Shown here: piece by piece, positions 5,519-7,886 of the stretch
How the letters are laid out: every line of letters begins with the position of its first letter
Numbering within the stretch: the stretch's first letter is position 1
Assembly (NCBI GenBank): GCA_947624635.1
Contig: CANQLF010000064.1
Coordinates: forward strand, 1-7,886
Direction of reading: 5' to 3'
From: an uncultured Bacilli bacterium
Lineage (GTDB): Bacteria; Bacillota_I; Bacilli_A; RF39; UBA660
DNA: 7,886 nucleotides
The notes under the pieces: model-generated
The model's input: the letters and a program-made list of their open reading frames with translations, nothing else
What the model was told of the DNA's origin: nothing
Database searches by the model: none
Made by a program: the position numbers and the translations under genes

Positions 5519-6784
5519 TTATTTAGAAAATACTTTTTTTGCAGTTAATCCTGTAACACCTAAACCTAATATTGCAAGCATAAAGAATATCATTGCATTA
5601 TCTCCAGTTTTAGGATTTTTTTCTGATCCTTTTGCTGCAATTTTTTCAAATATTGCAGTTACATATACATCATTATCTGGCATTGTGAATTTTCCATCTT
5701 TAACTTCTATTTCAGTATTACCAGAAGATACTTTTACATTTTTTAATTCATAACCATTATCAGCTATAGTTTTAATAGTTACTTCATCATCAGCTAATGC
5801 AGTTGTTTTTGATAATTCAACTGTACCATTTTCTGAAATTACGTTTATAACATGTAATGTTTTATCATCAGAATTTTTTATTGTACCTTTATTGTTAATA
5901 GTACCATAATTTTTGATATTAGCGCTACTTCCAAGTTTGATACCCGCACCACTATTAATATTTAAAGTAACGTTTTTAGGAATTACTATTTCTTCATTTA
6001 CTTCAATTTCACTATTAATTATAACTTCTGATACATCAGATGATTCTAGGGCTTCTTTTAATGTTGGATAGTAAACACTCTTATCTCCTACTTTTGAAGA
6101 AACATCAAAATTTGATTTATGATTCATTACTATAGTTTCATATTTACCATTATTTTCTATCATTAAAATGCTAGGTTTTTCATTAATGTAGAAACGATAA
6201 TTTTCTCCATAATTATCACTAGTTATTGTTTTACCAGTAAGCCTTCCTAAATTAGTTTGAATAGTTATTCCACCATTTGATTTATCTGTAACATTAACCC
6301 AATTACCTGATGCATCTTTGTATTGAATTTTCAAGTTTACATCCCAAAAAGTAGCATAATCAGATTCATCTTCACTTTCTACTTTTGTTTTTAAATTATC
6401 AATTAAATTCTTGTCAACTTTTTGTCCTATTTCAAGATCATCAACATATTTTTTGTATTTTCCACTTGCACCATCTATTGTTGGAGATAATTTGTAGTAG
6501 AAAACACCTAAACTAGCTTCACTATTAGAATTTCCTGGATGTTGTGCTAATACAGTATCAATTAAATCTTTATCTATTGTTACTGTAGTCGTAAATTCAT
6601 TATAATCATAACCATCACCTAAATCATGATAAGTTACTCCACTAAATGTAGTTTTTCCACTTAATTCTGATGATAAATTTATTTTACTTGCGCTTAAATC
6701 ACTTGCGCTAACACTTCCAACACTTACCATGCCAGTTAAAGCAAATACAGAAAGTGCTAAACATGTAGTCAAAAATTTTTTCAT
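5519..6784 (-). CDS. Secreted wall-anchored surface protein with InlB B-like repeat and NPKTG sorting signal
   Basis: A 421-residue protein with the same ends as its downstream neighbour but a different middle. Seen: signal peptide 1-27 (likely cleaved after SVSA), an unrecognised Lys/Asp/Ser/Tyr-rich region at about 28-230, a short beta-helix-like stretch at about 237-305 (TLKEALESSDVSEVIINSEI, then IPKNVTLNI), and a domain at about 312-382 with the GYELKNVKVSSG and FTMPDNDVYVTAIFE signatures of the divergent InlB B-repeat family. NPKTG (390-394), a hydrophobic stretch and KKVFSK form the sorting signal. InlB B-like repeats usually act as spacers or binding modules in surface proteins, so adhesion or display of the N-terminal region is likely. 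No catalytic motif was found. AAGGAG lies 9 bases before the ATG. Own promoter, leader stem-loop and terminator. The mature part has no cysteine. Confidence 0.88.
   Translation of the reverse strand: MKKFLTTCLALSVFALTGMVSVGSVSASDLSASKINLSSELSGKTTFSGVTYHDLGDGYDYNEFTTTVTIDKDLIDTVLAQHPGNSNSEASLGVFYYKLSPTIDGASGKYKKYVDDLEIGQKVDKNLIDNLKTKVESEDESDYATFWDVNLKIQYKDASGNWVNVTDKSNGGITIQTNLGRLTGKTITSDNYGENYRFYINEKPSILMIENNGKYETIVMNHKSNFDVSSKVGDKSVYYPTLKEALESSDVSEVIINSEIEVNEEIVIPKNVTLNINSGAGIKLGSSANIKNYGTINNKGTIKNSDDKTLHVINVISENGTVELSKTTALADDEVTIKTIADNGYELKNVKVSSGNTEIEVKDGKFTMPDNDVYVTAIFEKIAAKGSEKNPKTGDNAMIFFMLAILGLGVTGLTAKKVFSK
5591..5621 (-). repeat. Shared sorting-signal DNA, copy B
   Basis: 31 bases identical to 3887-3917, at the same place in the neighbouring surface protein gene. 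Confidence 0.85.
6732..6784 (-). repeat. Shared signal-peptide DNA, copy B
   Basis: Matches 5061-5113 over 53 bases apart from the three bases 6749-6751. With the sorting-signal copies it brackets the divergent middle of each surface protein gene. Confidence 0.9.
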
Positions 6785-6793
6785 TATATTTTT

Positions 6794-6810
6794 CTCCTTC
6801 CTTTTGACTT
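6794..6810 (-). promoter_or_regulatory. Conserved leader motif with Shine-Dalgarno, copy B
   Basis: AAGTCAAAAGGAAGGAG on the minus strand, starting 2 bases after the leader stem-loop; AAGGAG is 9 bases before the start codon. One base differs from copy A. Confidence 0.7.
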
Positions 6811-6812
6811 AC

Positions 6813-6837
6813 TACAAGATTATTATTTTCTCTTGTA
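6813..6837 (-). promoter_or_regulatory. Stem-loop at the predicted 5' end of the 421-residue surface protein mRNA
   Basis: TACAAGA (6837-6831) pairs with TCTTGTA (6819-6813) across an 11-base loop, with a possible extra U-G pair outside. It begins at the predicted transcription start, exactly as in the neighbouring gene, although the stem sequences differ. Confidence 0.5.
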
Positions 6838-6842
6838 ATTTT

Positions 6843-6871
6843 ACTTTAAATCAAAATTTATTATAAGTCAA
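6843..6871 (-). promoter_or_regulatory. Promoter of the 421-residue surface protein gene
   Basis: TTGACT (6871-6866), a 17-base spacer, then TAAAGT (6848-6843), four of six to consensus. The -35 and spacing equal those of the neighbouring surface protein promoter. The predicted start is about 6837. A TATAAT at 6880-6875 has no good -35 and is the weaker alternative. Confidence 0.6.
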
Positions 6872-6916
6872 TTAATTATACAAATTTAGATTTTGTTTGA
6901 CACTAGAAAATATAAT

Positions 6917-6955
6917 AATAACCCCAAGTATTGCTTATAAATACTTGAGATTATT
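6917..6955 (-). terminator. Terminator of the AI-2E family transporter gene
   Basis: A 16-base-pair stem on the transcript including two G-U pairs (6940-6955 with 6917-6932, 7-base loop), starting 5 bases after the TAA at 6961. The core CTCAAGTATT/AATACTTGGGG is followed by a TTATTATTATATTTT tract. The tail is not a pure U-run, but the stem is long. Confidence 0.7.
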
Positions 6956-6960
6956 TCTAT

Positions 6961-7886
6961 TTACTCATTTACAGTTTTTTTAATTTTTAAATTATATATA
7001 TCATTTTTATAATAAGATATAGTTTTAGATAAAATTATAGTTACTGGTAGTGCAATTATAATTCCCATTATTCCAAATAATGCACCTCCTGCAAATACTC
7101 CAAATATTGTTATTATTGGGTGAATATTATTTGTTTTACCATATATTCTAGGTGACCAGAAATATCCGTCGACATTAGGAAGTACTAGTGCAACTATCAA
7201 AGTTAAGATAAATAACTTTGGACTTACTACTAGTGCAGTAATAAGTGCGATGATATTAGTAAATATTCCACCAAAGTAAGGAATAATAGTTGTAAATGAT
7301 GCAAGTATTCCAAGAATTAAGAAATATGGATGACCTATTAAATAAAATACTAAAGTGTATTCTATTAATTGTACAAATATGTATTTTGCAAGACCTACAC
7401 AATAATTTTTCATTTCTATATCAAGAGACTTTACATAGTTAAATGTTTTATTTCCTTTTCTTTTGAAAAAATCTTTTACTTTACTTCTTATATTATCCAT
7501 ATCAGTAAGAAAATATATACCTGTAAAAAATGAAATAACAACAGTTGTAAATAATCCGATAGAAGCATTAATAATATTAAATGCACTATCACTTATAAAT
7601 TTACCTAAATCTAAGACTATATCATTTAAATTAGAAAAACTTTTTTGAATATAATTTAAATCTAAATCGTAAGTTTTAGATATATCTTGTATAAATTTAA
7701 TAGAACTAGATATTAAATTAACTACTTGATCATATACAAGTGGAACAAGTAAAGCTATAATTAAACTTATAAATCCTATGACTAATATAATTATAATACC
7801 TATTCCAAGCCATTTAGGTAAACCCTTTTTTTCTAAATATTTTAAAAATGGATAACAAACATAAGCAAATGCAAAAGCAATTACAA
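6961..7886 (-). CDS. AI-2E family transporter / PerM-like membrane protein (N-terminus cut by the window edge)
   Basis: The reading frame is open from the window edge to the TAA at 6961, giving 307 visible residues; family members have about 350-380, so some 40-70 N-terminal residues and the start lie outside. Starting the gene at the internal Met (7500) would split a continuous family protein and is wrong. Seen: a hydrophobic segment at the edge, a basic loop with GLPKWLGIG, a membrane segment, a long polar helical region (about 7755-7560), another membrane segment running into FLTDMDNI, then TIIPYFGGIFTNIIALITAL, PRIYGKTNNIHPIITIFGVF and AGGALFGIMGIIIALPVTI, which are the conserved C-terminal blocks of the family. 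The family was named for autoinducer-2 export, but other members are Na+/H+ antiporters or of unknown substrate, so the substrate cannot be stated. Cytoplasmic membrane protein, unrelated in sequence to the surface proteins downstream. Confidence 0.92.
   Translation of the reverse strand, partial: VIAFAFAYVCYPFLKYLEKKGLPKWLGIGIIIILVIGFISLIIALLVPLVYDQVVNLISSSIKFIQDISKTYDLDLNYIQKSFSNLNDIVLDLGKFISDSAFNIINASIGLFTTVVISFFTGIYFLTDMDNIRSKVKDFFKRKGNKTFNYVKSLDIEMKNYCVGLAKYIFVQLIEYTLVFYLIGHPYFLILGILASFTTIIPYFGGIFTNIIALITALVVSPKLFILTLIVALVLPNVDGYFWSPRIYGKTNNIHPIITIFGVFAGGALFGIMGIIIALPVTIILSKTISYYKNDIYNLKIKKTVNE

Noticed and set aside
6875..6880. Perfect TATAAT upstream of the 421-residue surface protein gene
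   Set aside because: The -35 position reads TGTCAA, a poor match. The TTGACT-17-TAAAGT promoter just downstream matches the neighbour's layout and places the start at the stem-loop.
7463..7648. Plus-strand open frame of 61 codons
   Set aside because: Antisense to the continuous AI-2E family frame, which stays open to the window edge.

Overview
The window is strongly AT-rich. Every gene that can be supported lies on the minus strand, so transcription runs from position 7886 towards position 1. All six visible stop codons are TAA, tryptophan is coded by TGG, and Shine-Dalgarno sites of the AGGAG type precede most starts. MurE carries the DNPR motif of meso-diaminopimelate-adding enzymes, and two proteins end in sortase-type anchors. 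Together this points to a Gram-positive, wall-bearing, low-GC member of the Bacillota. An uncultured gut lineage of Bacilli type is my inference. The murE-mraY order without murF between them resembles Bacillus more than the usual clostridial order.

Layout in the direction of transcription: (1) 7886-6961, an AI-2E family membrane protein whose N-terminus is cut by the window edge, followed by a long hairpin terminator. (2) 6784-5519 and 5113-3815, two secreted surface proteins. Their signal peptides and NPKTG sorting signals are nearly identical and their middles are unrelated. Each has its own promoter, a stem-loop at the predicted 5' end of the mRNA, and its own terminator. (3) The 405-base gap between them holds a further good promoter and a weak terminator that could delimit a short RNA. 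(4) 3695-2412, a membrane-tethered extracellular protein with two blocks made almost only of Tyr, Asp and Asn, two Ig-like domains and eight cysteines. (5) 2364-1879, a DNA-deoxyinosine glycosylase of the uracil-DNA glycosylase superfamily. (6) 1743-376 and 372-1, murE and the start of mraY, forming a tight peptidoglycan precursor operon.

Functionally this is a cell-envelope neighbourhood. MurE and MraY make and load the cell-wall precursor, and the sortase-type proteins are expected to be attached to that wall. The Tyr/Asp-rich protein probably projects from the membrane through it. The glycosylase is a DNA repair gene with no obvious link to the others. The most unusual material is the matched leader architecture of the two surface-protein genes, their shared-ends/different-middles structure, and the triplet-repeat Tyr/Asp/Asn blocks.
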